Source: Microbacterium hydrothermale
GTDB taxonomy: Bacteria > Actinomycetota > Actinomycetes > Actinomycetales > Microbacteriaceae
Direction of reading: 5' to 3'
Assembly: GCF_004854025.1 (NCBI RefSeq)
Contig: NZ_STGM01000004.1
Coordinates: 186,001 to 250,000 of the forward strand
DNA length: 64,000 nucleotides
The position numbers were made by a program, and so were the translations under genes. The notes beneath the pieces were generated by a model. That model saw only the letters and a list, made by a program, of their open reading frames with translations, did no database searches and was not told the DNA's origin. Within the stretch, counting starts at the first letter, position 1; every line of letters begins with the position of its first letter. This document shows positions 27,982 to 36,563 of this stretch, piece by piece.

Positions 27982-28776
27982 ATGCCGAGCTCCCCCGAGA
28001 TCGCGCGGGTCGCCGCTCGCGAAGGGGTCGCCCTCGTGCCGATCGGCGCGACCGAGCAGCACGGGCCGCACCTGCCCGTGACGACCGACACGACCATCGC
28101 TGCCGCGTTCGCCACCGCGGCGGCGGCCCGCGTCGCACGGGACGTCGCCACCTGGGTCCTCCCGGCGCTCCCGTTCGGCTTCTCGCCCGAGCACGCCGGG
28201 CGCGCGGGCACGATCGGCCTCTCGGCGCAGACCCTGCTCGGCGTCGCGGACGACATCGGTCGCGGGGTCGCCGCGAGCGGCATCCATCGGCTGCTCTTCG
28301 TCAACGGCCACGGCGGGAACCCCGAACTGCTGCACGTGGCATGCCGCCAGTTGCGCGAGAACAGGGGGTTCGCCGCGTTCGCCGTGCACGTGCCGGGGCT
28401 CGGGCTCGCGCCCGAGCTCGCGGAGGGCGTCACCACCGGAGACCTCGACGCGCACGCGGGTCACTACGAGACGAGTGTGATGCTGACCCTCGATCCGGCC
28501 GCGGTCGAGATCGACGCGGCTCGTCCCGACGGTCTGGACGCCGTGCGCGCCGCGGCGAACGGACTCACCCGCCCCTTCGGCGCGGTCAGCGTGCCCTGGC
28601 ACGTCGACGACCTGTCGCGCTCGGGCGTCATCGGCGATCCCACGACCGCCGACGCCGCCTGGGGCGAGCGGGCGTTCGCGGCCCAGGCGGCGACTCTCGC
28701 CGACATCGTCCGCGCCGTGGCGGAGCACCCCCTTCCGCCCGAGTGGGTACACTCGCGGCGGAGGGATGCCGAATGA
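27982..28776 (+). CDS. Creatininase-family amidohydrolase (ArfB-like)
   Basis: 264 aa. Metal ligands are seen in GATEQHGPHLPVTTDT (Glu, His, Asp), NGHGGN and HAGHYETS (Glu), so it should be active. Known members hydrolyse creatinine or the formamide of a ring-opened GTP derivative (ArfB in archaeal flavin/F420 synthesis). Because it follows a FolE-like protein by one base, deformylation of a formamidopyrimidine is a coherent guess. Its stop overlaps the lacI-type ATG. Confidence 0.85.
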   Translation: MPSSPEIARVAAREGVALVPIGATEQHGPHLPVTTDTTIAAAFATAAAARVARDVATWVLPALPFGFSPEHAGRAGTIGLSAQTLLGVADDIGRGVAASGIHRLLFVNGHGGNPELLHVACRQLRENRGFAAFAVHVPGLGLAPELAEGVTTGDLDAHAGHYETSVMLTLDPAAVEIDAARPDGLDAVRAAANGLTRPFGAVSVPWHVDDLSRSGVIGDPTTADAAWGERAFAAQAATLADIVRAVAEHPLPPEWVHSRRRDAE

Positions 28777-29774
28777 CCGACGGTCCAGGCCGGACGCCGA
28801 CCCTCCAGGAGGTGGCGACGGCGGCGAAGGTGAGTCTCGCCACCGCCAGCAACGCTCTGACCGGCAACCGCGGGGTGAGCCCGAAGCTGCGCGATCGCGT
28901 GCTCGAGGCCGCGCAGAGCCTCGGATACCCGCGTGCCTCCGCGCGGCGACGTACCGACCGCACGACCGTGGGCATCGTGCTGCCCGATGTGCGGCATCCG
29001 GCCTACGCCGAGCTCGCTCACGCGTTCGAGCGCGAAGGCGCGCAGCGCGACTGGGCGCTCGTGCTGGCCGGATCCGACTATCAGCCCGACATCGAGCTCG
29101 AAGCGCTCGAGAACCTCGTGCGCAGCACCGACGGGGTGCTGCTGTCGCCGTCGCGCCCGCCGCGCTCGGGCGTGCACCGCCTGCAGGCCAGTCCCGTGCC
29201 GATCGTCGCGTGCGACGAGCCCGCGGACTCGGCGCTCATCGGCGGGTGGGTGCGGTCCGACAACTTCGGCGGAGGCCGCGCCGCCGCCCACCATCTCGTG
29301 GACGTCGGCGGCACCCGCTTCGCCATGCTCGGCGGCGAGGGGTACCTGCCGTCGACGAAGGAGCGTCGCGAGGGCTTCCTCGCGGGTCTCGCCGACCGGG
29401 GGTTCGCGGCCGACGACGTGCTGATCATCGGCGAGGACTACGGCATGGACGGCGGCCAGAGCGCGATGGCCGAGCTGCTCGAGACCGACGCCGATGTCGA
29501 CGCCGTCTTCGCGGTGAGCGACCTGCACGCGGTCGGCGCGTTCTTCCGCGCCCTGCAGGAGGGGCGGTCGGTGCCGGGCGATCTGCTGCTGTGCGGCTTC
29601 GACGGCGTCGGGTGGACGCGGCAGATCTCACCGACCATCACCACGGTCCGCCAGGACTGGGGCAAGATCGCGGCGCGCGCGATGGACATCCTCGACACCC
29701 TGATGGCCGGTGGCGACGGCGACCGCGCGGTCATCCCGGTCAAGCTGGTGCCCGGCGAGTCGACGCGGCGCTGA
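28773..29774 (+). CDS. LacI-family transcriptional regulator
   Basis: 333 aa. N-terminal helix-turn-helix TLQEVATAAKVSLATASNALTGNRGVSPKLRDRV (hinge after residue ~55), then a periplasmic-binding-protein-like effector domain from TVGIVLPDVRHPAYAEL, with conserved VFAVSDLHAVGA and the DLLLCGFDG signature. It overlaps the creatininase gene by 4 bp and ends the seven-gene operon, so it probably controls its own operon in response to the imported compound. Confidence 0.9.
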   Translation: MTDGPGRTPTLQEVATAAKVSLATASNALTGNRGVSPKLRDRVLEAAQSLGYPRASARRRTDRTTVGIVLPDVRHPAYAELAHAFEREGAQRDWALVLAGSDYQPDIELEALENLVRSTDGVLLSPSRPPRSGVHRLQASPVPIVACDEPADSALIGGWVRSDNFGGGRAAAHHLVDVGGTRFAMLGGEGYLPSTKERREGFLAGLADRGFAADDVLIIGEDYGMDGGQSAMAELLETDADVDAVFAVSDLHAVGAFFRALQEGRSVPGDLLLCGFDGVGWTRQISPTITTVRQDWGKIAARAMDILDTLMAGGDGDRAVIPVKLVPGESTRR

Positions 29775-29893
29775 CCGCGCGCGTCCCCGGCGCGCGGTGG
29801 CGGGCCCGGCGCGGGGCGGCTCGGGGCGGCGCGGGGCGGGGCGGCGGAACGGAACGGCGCGGTAGCTGCGAGCCGCCGCGGGGCGGCGGATGC

Positions 29894-29990
29894 GGGCCGA
29901 ACTCCTGAGAAATCGGTGCCGTTCGTCCGCGCTGGCCCGCAACTCCGCGGAATCCGCTCGTCGGGAGCCGAAAACTCAGGAGTTCAGCCC
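29894..29990. repeat. 97-bp inverted-repeat element with AACTCCTGAG arms
   Basis: 16-bp arms (29894-29909 / 29975-29990) with one mismatch. The core AACTCCTG is the same as in the 71-bp elements, but the next two bases are AG instead of CA, and both arms change together. An inner AACTCCGCGGAAT lies near the centre. It sits in the convergent gap after the LacI-type gene; the rest of 29775-29893 is low-complexity GC-rich sequence. Confidence 0.65.
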
Positions 29991-30012
29991 GGCATCCCTC
30001 GGCACAGGACGA

Positions 30013-30062
30013 CGGATGCCACGACCCCGGGCCCTCGCGGGGCGCCGGGGTCGTGGCATCCG
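30013..30062. terminator. Bidirectional terminator between lacI-type gene and gabD
   Basis: 18-bp perfect arms (30013-30030 / 30045-30062) with a 14-nt loop, including GGATGCC and GGCATCC. Confidence 0.8.
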
Positions 30063-30080
30063 GTGTCTTCTGCGGCCCGG

Positions 30081-31553
30081 TCAGGCGTACGGGTTGGCCG
30101 TCAGCGTGTACTTCGTCTGCAGGTACTCGTGGATGCCCTCGTCGCCGCCCTCGCGGCCCAGGCCCGACTGCTTCCAGCCGCCGAAGGGCGCGGCGGCGTT
30201 GGAGACGACGCCGACGTTGAGGCCCATCATCCCGGTCTCGAGCTTGTCGATCATGCGCTGACCGCGCGCGAGCGACTCGGTGAAGACGTACGAGACGAGG
30301 CCGTACTCGGTGTCGTTGGCGAGGCGCACGGCGTCGTCCTCGTCGTCGAAGGGGATGATCGCCAGCACGGGTCCGAAGATCTCCTCGCGGAGGATGTCGC
30401 TGCCCGGCTGCACGTCCGACACCACGGTGGGCTCGAAGAACGTTCCGGGTCCGTCGATGGGCGATCCGCCGGTCGTGACGGTCGCGCCGCGCTCGACGGC
30501 ATCCCCGACGAGGGTCTTGGCCTTGTCGACGGCGCGGTCGTCGATGAGGGGTCCGATCTGCACGCCCTCCTCGGTGCCGCGGCCGATCTTCATGCCCTGG
30601 ACCCGCTCGGTGACACGGCGCGTGAACTCCTCGACGACGCTGCGCTGCACGATGAAACGGTTGGCGGCGGTGCAGGCCTGGCCGATGTTGCGGAACTTCG
30701 CGAGCATCGCCCCCTCGACCGCCTTGTCGAGGTCGGCGTCGTCGAACACGACGAAGGGGGCGTTGCCGCCGAGCTCCATCGAGGTGCGCAGCACACCCGG
30801 CGCGGCCTGCTGCAGGAGCTTCACGCCGACCGGGGTCGAGCCGGTGAACGAGAGCTTGCGCAGGCGCGGGTCGGAGATGATGCGCTCCGAGACCGGGCCG
30901 GTGTTCGTGGTGGTGACGACGTTGACGACGCCGGCGGGGAGACCGGCATCCTGCAGGATCTGCGCGAAGAACAGGGTCGTCAGCGGGGTGAGGGTGGCCG
31001 GCTTGATGACGACCGTGCAGCCCGCGGCGAGCGCGGGGGCGATCTTGCGGGTCGCCATCGCGAGGGGGAAGTTCCAGGGGGTGATGAGGTAGCAGGGACC
31101 CACGGGGTGCTGCGAGACGATCATGCGACCGGTGCCCTCGGGGTTCGCGCCGTAGCGACCCTGGGTGTGGGCGGTGACCTCGCTGAACCAGCGCAGGAAC
31201 TCCCCGCCGTAGCCGACCTCGCCGCGCGCCTCGGCGAGGGGCTTGCCCATCTCAAGCGTCATGAGCAGCGCGATGTCTTCCTTGCGCTCCTGCAGCAGGT
31301 CGAACGCGCGGCGCAGGATCTCGGCGCGCTCGCGCGACGGCGTGGCCGCCCACGACGGGAAGGCGTCGGCCGCGGCATCCATCGCCGCGACGCCGTCGTC
31401 GATCGACGCGTCGGCGATCTCGAGCAGCACGTCACCGGTGGCGGGGTCGTTCACGGCGACGGTCTTGCCGGCCTCGGCGCTGCGCCACTCCCCGTTGATC
31501 AACAGGCCGGTGGGTACGGATGCCAGCAGCTCGCTCTCGCGTGAATCGGTCAT
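30081..31553 (-). CDS. gabD: Succinate-semialdehyde dehydrogenase (NAD(P)+)
   Basis: 490 aa aldehyde dehydrogenase of the GabD group. Cofactor and active-site blocks: ITPWNFPLAM, SFTGSTPVG, the general base Glu in MELGGNAPF and the nucleophile Cys in NIGQACTAANRF. It oxidises succinic semialdehyde to succinate for the TCA cycle. Substrate is assigned by overall resemblance and by the HpaI aldolase 14 kb away, which makes succinic semialdehyde. AGGAGG precedes the ATG. An imperfect palindrome (TATACGTCGTGTA, ~31618-31630) upstream may be an operator. Confidence 0.85.
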   Translation of the reverse strand: MTDSRESELLASVPTGLLINGEWRSAEAGKTVAVNDPATGDVLLEIADASIDDGVAAMDAAADAFPSWAATPSRERAEILRRAFDLLQERKEDIALLMTLEMGKPLAEARGEVGYGGEFLRWFSEVTAHTQGRYGANPEGTGRMIVSQHPVGPCYLITPWNFPLAMATRKIAPALAAGCTVVIKPATLTPLTTLFFAQILQDAGLPAGVVNVVTTTNTGPVSERIISDPRLRKLSFTGSTPVGVKLLQQAAPGVLRTSMELGGNAPFVVFDDADLDKAVEGAMLAKFRNIGQACTAANRFIVQRSVVEEFTRRVTERVQGMKIGRGTEEGVQIGPLIDDRAVDKAKTLVGDAVERGATVTTGGSPIDGPGTFFEPTVVSDVQPGSDILREEIFGPVLAIIPFDDEDDAVRLANDTEYGLVSYVFTESLARGQRMIDKLETGMMGLNVGVVSNAAAPFGGWKQSGLGREGGDEGIHEYLQTKYTLTANPYA

Positions 31554-31771
31554 GGGTCCTCCTGGATCGGTGTGCGGGGTTCCCCGCCATTCTGCTCAGC
31601 CCGCGGTGCGGGACCGATATACGTCGTGTACAAACCGGACAGCCGCGTCGCCGCCACGGACGGGGTGGTTGCGACGCGGGCGAGCGTCGGCGCGACCGAT
31701 GGGGCGACGAGCTGTGCCGCACCGGGCCGGGCCGCGCCAGGCCGCGCCGGGCCGGCTCACACCGGGGCAGG

Positions 31772-31844
31772 CCGCGATAAACGCTCTCCCTGGCCAGAAA
31801 CGCGGCAAGGCAGTGTGTCTCGCGAGAATCGGCGTTTATCGCGG
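31772..31844. repeat. Inverted-repeat element of the 67-bp CGATAAACGC family, copy 1
   Basis: 13-bp perfect arms CCGCGATAAACGC (31772-31784) and its inverse (31832-31844). The 67-bp core is homologous throughout to the element at 47374-47440. It lies in the 323-bp gap upstream of gabD and downstream of the hydroxylase gene. The remainder of that gap holds GC-rich low-complexity sequence and the probable gabD promoter. Confidence 0.75.
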
Positions 31845-31876
31845 GTTCCCGGCCGGGCGAGGCGACACCGGACGCG

Positions 31877-33721
31877 TCAGTTCGCCGCGGCCACCGCAGG
31901 CGCCGCCATCACCCCGGCGAGGAACCGCTCGAGCCCCTGCGGGTCGTCGAGGGGCAGCACGTGCGCCACGTACTGATCCGGACGCACGACCACCACCGCC
32001 CCCTCGGCGCCGATGCCGCGCTCGGCGAAGATGTCGCTGCTCGTCCAGGCCGAGGGGGCGGCGGCGAAGACCTTCTCGAGGTCGGTCAGGCCGAGCGGCC
32101 CCGAGCGCGGGCGGAAGAGGGCTGGCACGTCGACGACGTCCTCCCAGCGCCCGGGGAAGACCGCCTTCACGTCGAACACGGCGTCGAGGTCGGCTCCGGC
32201 GGGGGTGAAGCGCTCCACGATCTCCTGCCCCTCGGATGCCCACTTCTGCAGCGCCGAGCCGTCGGCATCCGCGAAGGCGTAGATCCGCCACCGCCCGTCG
32301 GCCTTCGCGTAATGGCCGAGGTGCACGGCGTTGCCGTCGCACACCCGCACGACCTCGACGCTCTGGAAGCGCTTGCCGACGGGGAATCCGGATGCCAGCT
32401 CCTGCGCCGCATCTCCCGCGACGATCCGCGAGGGGGCGTAGTGCGTTCCGAAACCGGAGGGGAACTCGGCGGTGGCGAGGTAGTAGGTCGCGAGTTCGGC
32501 GGGGTCGGTGATCTCGCCGGGCTTGCGGGCCATGAGCGAGGACCATTCGCGGTCGAAGTCGATGAGCTGCTGCGCGACCGGGCGGCGCTCGGCGTCGTAC
32601 GACCGCAACAGCTCGGCGGGAGCGAGGCCGGTGAGCACGTGGCCGAGCTTCCAGCCGAGGTTGAACCCGTCCTGCATCGAGACGTTCATGCCCTGCCCGG
32701 CCTTCGCGCTGTGCGTGTGGCAGGCGTCCCCGGTGAGGAAGACGCGGGGGCTCTCGAGGTCGTCGACGAACTGGTCGGTCACCCGGTGCCCCACCTCGTA
32801 GACGCTGTGCCAGGCGACCTGCTTCACGTCGATCGAGTACGGGTGGAGGATCTCGTTCGCCCGGCGGATGACCTCCTCGATCGGGGTCTGCCGCACGCGG
32901 TGGTCGTCGTCGGCGGCCACTTCGCCCAGGTCGATGTACATGCGGCTGAGGTAGCCGCCCTCGCGCGGGATGTGCAGGATGTTGCCCGCGGCCGCGTTGA
33001 TCGCGCACTTGATGCGCCAGTCGGGGAAATCGGTCTCGACGAGCACGTCCATCACGCCCCAGGCGTGGCGCGCGGCGGCACCGACGTGCGTGCGGCCGAT
33101 CGCCTGCCGCACGCCGCTGCGCGCCCCGTCGCAGCCCACGACGTACCGCGCGCGGATGGTCCGCTCCCCGGCGGTGGTGCCCACGCGCACCTCGACGTCG
33201 TCGGCGCGCACCTCCAGGCCCAGGAACTCGACGCCGTAGTCGGGGGTGATCCGCGCCGGTCCGTGCGCGGCGGCCTCGGCGAAGTAGTCGAGCACGCGCG
33301 CCTGGTTGACGATGAGGTGCGGGAACTCGCTGATCTTGAAGCCGTAGTCCTCGGTGCGGCTGGTGCGGACGATGCGGTCGGGGTTCTCGGGGTCGGGGGC
33401 CCAGAAGTTCATCCAGCCGATGTTGTAGGCCTCGGCGGTGATGCGGTCGGCGAAGCCGAACGCCTGGAACGTCTCGACGCTGCGGGGCTGGATGCCATCG
33501 GCCTGCCCGAGGGCGAGCCGCCCCTCGCGCTTCTCGATGAGGCGCGTCGTGAGCTGGGGGAACTGCGACATCTGGGCGGCGAGCAGCATGCCGGCGGGCC
33601 CTGAGCCGACGATGAGCACGTCGACCTCGTCAGGTAGTTCGGCGGGCCGATCGAGACCCGTGCCCGCGGCGTTCTGCACGCGCGGGTCGCCCGAGACGTA
33701 GCCGTGGTGGTGGAACTGCAT
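31877..33721 (-). CDS. FAD-dependent aromatic hydroxylase (3-hydroxybenzoate 4-monooxygenase/phenol hydroxylase-like)
   Basis: 614 aa class A flavoprotein monooxygenase. FAD-binding GXGXXG is in VLIVGSGPAGMLLA (residues ~35-48), the DG motif in VVGCDGARSGVR, and the GD motif in VFLTGDACHTHSAKAGQGMN. The last ~180 residues form the thioredoxin-like domain typical of phenol hydroxylase and MobA-type enzymes. It should add an ortho hydroxyl to a phenolic acid. With the hpa genes downstream, 3- or 4-hydroxyphenylacetate is a candidate substrate. AGGAGA precedes the ATG. It is divergent from an IclR regulator. Confidence 0.85.
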   Translation of the reverse strand: MQFHHHGYVSGDPRVQNAAGTGLDRPAELPDEVDVLIVGSGPAGMLLAAQMSQFPQLTTRLIEKREGRLALGQADGIQPRSVETFQAFGFADRITAEAYNIGWMNFWAPDPENPDRIVRTSRTEDYGFKISEFPHLIVNQARVLDYFAEAAAHGPARITPDYGVEFLGLEVRADDVEVRVGTTAGERTIRARYVVGCDGARSGVRQAIGRTHVGAAARHAWGVMDVLVETDFPDWRIKCAINAAAGNILHIPREGGYLSRMYIDLGEVAADDDHRVRQTPIEEVIRRANEILHPYSIDVKQVAWHSVYEVGHRVTDQFVDDLESPRVFLTGDACHTHSAKAGQGMNVSMQDGFNLGWKLGHVLTGLAPAELLRSYDAERRPVAQQLIDFDREWSSLMARKPGEITDPAELATYYLATAEFPSGFGTHYAPSRIVAGDAAQELASGFPVGKRFQSVEVVRVCDGNAVHLGHYAKADGRWRIYAFADADGSALQKWASEGQEIVERFTPAGADLDAVFDVKAVFPGRWEDVVDVPALFRPRSGPLGLTDLEKVFAAAPSAWTSSDIFAERGIGAEGAVVVVRPDQYVAHVLPLDDPQGLERFLAGVMAAPAVAAAN

Positions 33722-33776
33722 CGTTTCTCCTGACGTCGATGTCGGGTTGCGTCGCCGTGCTTGCTGTTCTATATTC

Positions 33777-33789
33777 GAACGCGACGTTC
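33777..33789. promoter_or_regulatory. Palindromic operator between hydroxylase and IclR genes
   Basis: GAACG-CGA-CGTTC inverted repeat in the 96-bp divergent gap, with a third GAAC half site near 33797. It is placed as expected for the adjacent IclR-type regulator. Confidence 0.5.
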
Positions 33790-33817
33790 AGCTATCGAAC
33801 GAGAGGCTAGCCGACCC

Positions 33818-34522
33818 ATGTCGTCACGGCAAGACGCCGCCCCGGCCTCGCAGACCCTCAGTCGCGGCATCCGCCTCCTCGAAGAGCTCGCCGACGCCCG
33901 GTCGCCGCTCTCGATCGACGACCTCGCGGCCCGCGTCGAACTGCACCGCTCGGTCGCCTACCGCCTGCTGCGCACGCTCGAAGACCACGGACTGGTGACG
34001 AGGGATGCCGCGGGCGCCGTGCGCCTGGGAACGGGACTCGCCGCACTGGCTGCGGGAGTGGCCGCCGACCTGCAGGCCGAGGCCCTGCCGGAGCTCACCG
34101 CCGCGGCGAACGAGTTGGGCATGACCTGTTTCCTCGTCGTCCTCGATCACGACGAATGCGTGACCCTCACCAGCGTCGAGCCTCGGCACGCCGTCACCGC
34201 CGTGGCGCAGCGGCCGGGGGCGCGGCATCCGGTCACCCGAGGAGCCCCCGGACGGGCGATCCTGGCGCAGCTGCCCCCGCGCCGGTGGCCCGACGCCGTC
34301 GACGCCCGCCTCGCGGCCGAGGTGGCCGAGGCCGGCGAACGCGGGTGGGCGACCAGCCACGACGAGGTGGTCCCCTCGCTGCGCGCGGTCGCCGTGCCGC
34401 TGCCGGTGCAGGGCCGCGAGCCCGCCGCGGTCGCCGCCGTGCACGTGGCCACCGCCCTCGACGACGCCGCGATCGCGGCACGCCTGACCGCCGCCGCCGA
34501 GGCGATCCGCGGGGCGCTGTAG
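33818..34522 (+). CDS. IclR-family transcriptional regulator
   Basis: 234 aa. N-terminal winged helix (residues ~15-75; SIDDLAARVELHRSVAYRLLRTL) and a C-terminal GAF-like effector domain (GMTCFLVVLDHDECVTL onward). IclR proteins commonly control aromatic degradation genes. Divergent from the hydroxylase, with a palindrome in the shared promoter, so it likely regulates it. The ATG at 33818 is chosen over an upstream in-frame start because GAGAGG lies before it. Confidence 0.87.
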   Translation: MSSRQDAAPASQTLSRGIRLLEELADARSPLSIDDLAARVELHRSVAYRLLRTLEDHGLVTRDAAGAVRLGTGLAALAAGVAADLQAEALPELTAAANELGMTCFLVVLDHDECVTLTSVEPRHAVTAVAQRPGARHPVTRGAPGRAILAQLPPRRWPDAVDARLAAEVAEAGERGWATSHDEVVPSLRAVAVPLPVQGREPAAVAAVHVATALDDAAIAARLTAAAEAIRGAL

Positions 34523-34637
34523 GACGCGGACGTCACCGCGCATTCCGCGAAACACGAGGGGCTCCGAGGGTGCTTCGTGCACGCCTCGAAGGCCTCGCCA
34601 GGTGCAGAATGCGTCGCGCGCCGGACCGCGCGAGCCC

Positions 34638-34643
34638 TATACT
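34638..34643 (+). promoter_or_regulatory. Probable -10 box of the TPP enzyme gene
   Basis: TATACT, giving a 5' leader of about 110 nt. The leader includes a small GC hairpin (CGCACG...CGTGCG near 34660) of unknown meaning. No riboswitch is recognised in it. Confidence 0.4.
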
Positions 34644-34758
34644 CGATCCCGTCAGGCGCACGCGGTCGTGCGTCGCTGCTCGAAAAAAGGGCACGTAGCG
34701 GCTTCCCGCGAGACACATACGGCATTCCTCCGTCTCCGTCTCGAAAGGTCCCTTCGTC

Positions 34759-36417
34759 ATGCCCACCGTCTCCGCGCACGTCGCGCACACCCTCGCCCGC
34801 CACCTCGACACCGTCTTCGGCGTCATGGGCAACGGCAACGCCTACTTCCTCGACGCCCTCGGCCGAGACACCCCCGCGGGATTCGTCGCCGTGCGCCACG
34901 AGGCCGCCGGTGTGGTCGCCGCCGACGCGCACTACCGCGCGTGCGGGCGCATCGCCGCCGCGACCGCGACCTACGGCGCCGGGTTCACGAACACGCTCAC
35001 GGCTCTCGCCGAGGCGGTGCAGGCGCGCACACCGCTCGTGCTGATCGTCGGCGACGAGCCCACCTCGGGCCCGCGCCCGTGGGGCGTTGATCAGATCGCC
35101 CTCGCCGCCGCCGTCGGCGCCCGCACGTACACGGTCGGACACCGCGACGCCGCCGCGACCATCGTCATCGCGATCGAGCACGCCCTCACCTATCGGCTCC
35201 CGGTCGTCATCGGCATCCCCTACGACGTCGCCACCCGCGACGCGGGAGAGATCCCGGATGCCGCGGCCCCGGGCGCGGAGCCCCGGGTGACGCCGGAGCA
35301 CCCTCCGCTCGACGCCTACGCCGACGGGGTGATCGATCAGATCGTCGACGCCCTCGCCGGAGCCGAGCGTCCGGTCCTGCTCGGGGGGCGCGGCGCGTGG
35401 CTCGCCGGCGCGGGAGCGACCCTCGACGAGATCGCCGCCCTCGCCGGCGCCCTCACGACCACCAGCGCCCTGGGACGCGGACTCTTCTCCGACCCGACGC
35501 GCGACCTCGGCGTCGCCGGCGGGTTCGGGGCGCCGGGAGCGATGCAGCTCGTGCACGACGCCGACGTCGCGGTCGTCTTCGGCGCGGGGCTCAACCAGTT
35601 CACGATGCGCTTCGGCGAGCTCTTCGCCCCGGGGGCGCGGGTGTTCCAGGTCGACCTCGCGCCGACCGCGACCCACCCGCACGTCGGAGGCTTCGTCCGG
35701 GGCGACGCCGACGACGTCGCCCGTGAGATCGCCCGACGCCTCCGCGGGCGCGGATCGTCGCCGTCCACCTGGGGAGCGGGTCTCGACCTCGAGGCCGCCC
35801 GGCGCCAGCCCGCGGGTCGCCAGGTGGGCCCCGACGGCCGCCTCGACCCCCGCACGGCGGCGGCGCGCCTCGCCGAGCTGCTGCCCGAGGACCGCGTGGT
35901 CGTGCACGACGGCGGCCACTTCATGGGCTGGTCGAACATGTATTGGCCGGTCGAGTCCCCCGACCGCATGCTCATGGTCGGCACCGCGTACCAGTCGATC
36001 GGTCTGGGCTTCCCGAGCGTCCCGGGCGCAGCGGTCGCCCGCCCCGACTCCGCGATCGTGCTCAGCACGGGCGACGGCGGAGGCCTGATGGCCCTCGCCG
36101 ACCTCGAGACGGCGATCCGCGTCGCCGGTGGCCGCGGCATCGCCGTGGTGTGGAACGACGCGCAGTACGGCGCCGAGGTCCTGAACTACGGCATCAAGGG
36201 TCTTCACCCCGACCCGATGCTCATCCCCCAGGTCGATTTCGCGGCCGTCGCGCGGGGGTTCGGCGCCGAGGGCGTGGTCGTCGAGACGGTCGACGACCTC
36301 GACGCCCTGGCATCCTGGGTCGCCCGCGGACCCGAGGACCGGGGGTTCCTGCTGCTCGATCTGCGCGTGAGCGCCGCGGTCGTCGCCCCGTTCTGGGAGG
36401 AGATCGCGGCGCGCTGA
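34759..36417 (+). CDS. Thiamine pyrophosphate-dependent decarboxylase/ligase of the acetolactate synthase superfamily
   Basis: 552 aa. The N-terminal domain has the catalytic Glu in VRHEAAGVVAADAHYRA (residues ~45-61). The C-terminal TPP-binding motif is STGDGGGLMALADLETA through VVWNDAQYG. A central domain around LLGGRGAW follows the family order. Family members include benzoylformate and phenylpyruvate decarboxylases, oxalyl-CoA decarboxylase and acetolactate synthase, and the exact reaction is not predictable. Located in an aromatic-acid island, a 2-oxo acid decarboxylase role is plausible. Confidence 0.8.
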   Translation: MPTVSAHVAHTLARHLDTVFGVMGNGNAYFLDALGRDTPAGFVAVRHEAAGVVAADAHYRACGRIAAATATYGAGFTNTLTALAEAVQARTPLVLIVGDEPTSGPRPWGVDQIALAAAVGARTYTVGHRDAAATIVIAIEHALTYRLPVVIGIPYDVATRDAGEIPDAAAPGAEPRVTPEHPPLDAYADGVIDQIVDALAGAERPVLLGGRGAWLAGAGATLDEIAALAGALTTTSALGRGLFSDPTRDLGVAGGFGAPGAMQLVHDADVAVVFGAGLNQFTMRFGELFAPGARVFQVDLAPTATHPHVGGFVRGDADDVAREIARRLRGRGSSPSTWGAGLDLEAARRQPAGRQVGPDGRLDPRTAAARLAELLPEDRVVVHDGGHFMGWSNMYWPVESPDRMLMVGTAYQSIGLGFPSVPGAAVARPDSAIVLSTGDGGGLMALADLETAIRVAGGRGIAVVWNDAQYGAEVLNYGIKGLHPDPMLIPQVDFAAVARGFGAEGVVVETVDDLDALASWVARGPEDRGFLLLDLRVSAAVVAPFWEEIAAR

Positions 36418-36515
36418 CGCGCGGTCTGAGACGACAGCGCGCGAGCCTATGCCGTGCGCGCACGATCGCCGTGGACCCCTGCCGATCGACGACGTCGGTG
36501 CCTACGGTCGGCATC

Positions 36516-36563
36516 ATGTGCGGAATCCGACGGAGGCGCCCGAGGGCGGGGATGCCGCGATGA
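36516..36563 (+). CDS. Possible leaderless 15-codon upstream ORF
   Basis: ATG 36516 lies 7 nt behind TACGGT (36503-36508). It encodes MCGIRRRRPRAGMPR and stops in an ATGA overlap with the next gene, so it could couple translation. Very basic, one Cys. This is a structural inference only. Confidence 0.35.
   Translation: MCGIRRRRPRAGMPR

Noticed and set aside
29775..29893. GGGGCGGC-rich stretch after the LacI-type gene
   Set aside because: Simple-sequence expansion with no clear unit; no coding potential or conserved motif.
34539..34613. A 75-bp segment bounded by CGCATTC and GAATGCG, resembling the inverted-repeat elements
   Set aside because: Only 7-bp arms and no second copy seen; too weak to separate from chance.
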